64,000 nucleotides of DNA. It comes from an uncultured Clostridia bacterium. Lineage in GTDB: Bacteria > Bacillota > Clostridia > Christensenellales > Borkfalkiaceae. The position numbers and the translations under genes are program-made. The notes under the pieces were generated by a model. The model ran no database searches, was not told the DNA's origin, and saw only the letters and a list, made by a program, of their open reading frames with translations. This document shows, piece by piece, positions 63,781 through 64,000 of this stretch (within the stretch, counting starts at the first letter, position 1; the number at the start of each line of letters is the position of its first letter). Location of the stretch: NCBI GenBank assembly GCA_944362555.1, contig CALVTL010000004.1:24525-88524 (forward strand), in the 5' to 3' direction.

Positions 63781-63919
63781 CGAAGGGACTTGAGGGGGGA
63801 GGCGTTTGCGGGAGCAAACGGTTTGCGCGGGAAGTAATGCAGTGGATCAGCAGTGGCGCAAACTGAACAGCGCGGTGCGCTGTTCACCGGGGCGCGCCGC
63901 AAAGGCGCAAGTCCCTTCG
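63781..63919. repeat. Multi-branched inverted-repeat element
   Basis: Outer arms CGAAGGGACTTG (63781) and CAAGTCCCTTCG (63908) pair perfectly over 12 bp. Inside are CGTTTGC-GGGA-GCAAACG (63803-63820), GTTTGCGC with GCGCAAAC (63821-63828/63856-63863), and GAACAGCGC-GGT-GCGCTGTTC (63865-63885). It looks like a cloverleaf RNA or a small mobile or attachment element. Confidence 0.8.
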
Positions 63920-63924
63920 TCCGC
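63908..63924. repeat. 17-bp duplication of the tRNA-Leu 3' end
   Basis: CAAGTCCCTTCGTCCGC is identical to tRNA positions 63711-63727. Such copies usually mark integration by a site-specific recombinase. Beyond it, 63939-63955 holds the small hairpin CTAAGTG-CAA-CACTTAG, then nothing recognisable to the window end. Confidence 0.8.
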
Positions 63925-64000
63925 GATGAATTGTCAAACTAAGTGCAACACTTAGCGAGATTTTCTTGGAACAAATCTTGCGGTGTTCGGAAATGCAAAA

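Noticed and set aside
63908-63924. Second tRNA-Leu gene or fragment
   Set aside because: Only the 17 bases of T-arm and acceptor are present; the D-arm and anticodon arm are missing. A duplication or attachment-type copy fits better.

Overview
The window reads as the chromosome of a high-GC, spore-forming, anaerobic Bacillota of the class Clostridia. Supporting evidence: spoIIGA, sigE, sigG and a YlmC/YmxH-type protein; a complete Rnf ferredoxin:NAD+ oxidoreductase operon and an NfnAB-type transhydrogenase; and a ferredoxin-type thioredoxin reductase relative. A gut Christensenellales-like lineage is a guess from overall style only. Coding density is high, with many 4-bp ATGA overlaps, but several intergenic stretches are filled with dispersed palindromic repeats.

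Layout. 1-444 is one copy of a composite intergenic repeat. 478-10716 holds an M18 aminopeptidase, a GH13 enzyme, the leftward operon Gx-rnfC-D-G-E-A-B, and a thioredoxin-reductase-like/TtcA-like pair. 10824-25229 holds an unknown Cys-rich protein, two tandem CNNM/CorC-type proteins, an rRNA methyltransferase, a MarR-ABC exporter operon, minD with a minE-like gene, two DegV proteins, a nitrilase relative lacking its catalytic Cys, a HEPN-like/CBS protein, and nfnAB. 25388-27890 holds two acetyltransferases, a non-coding ~600 nt region with a strong promoter that looks like a large RNA, and a second HEPN-like/CBS paralogue.

28049-43381 is the centre of interest. The usual sporulation block spoIIGA-sigE-sigG-ylmC is present, but sigE and sigG are separated by about 12 kb. 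That interval encodes two SipW-type (Ser/His) signal peptidases, three secreted proteins sharing a T[FY][AS]RY[ST] motif at the end of the signal segment (a small TasA/camelysin-like protein, a 531-aa protein with collagen-like GXT triplets, and a 1312-aa predicted beta-helix protein), and a 695-aa membrane protein whose disordered parts are translated copies of the intergenic repeats. It looks like an inserted extracellular-fibre or matrix system, possibly switched by a poly-G tract inside a promoter.

43486-63605 is mostly one rightward run: a leftward DnaD-type gene first, then sbcD-sbcC, an alpha/beta hydrolase-like protein, DUF951, LepB, DegV, an unknown membrane protein, an ACT protein, a PFL/UPF0210 protein, pepF, dnaB, a ywlC-ywlE-rpiB block, a DUF1538 membrane protein with a PII-like partner, and an S51 peptidase. 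The window ends with tRNA-Leu(CAG), its terminator, and a perfectly paired multi-branched inverted-repeat element whose right arm duplicates 17 bp of the tRNA 3' end.

A recurring feature is the spacing of promoters and start codons. Several genes have a -10 hexamer ending 6-7 nt before the ATG and no Shine-Dalgarno sequence, suggesting leaderless mRNAs. All functional names rest on reading motifs by eye; no searches were run.
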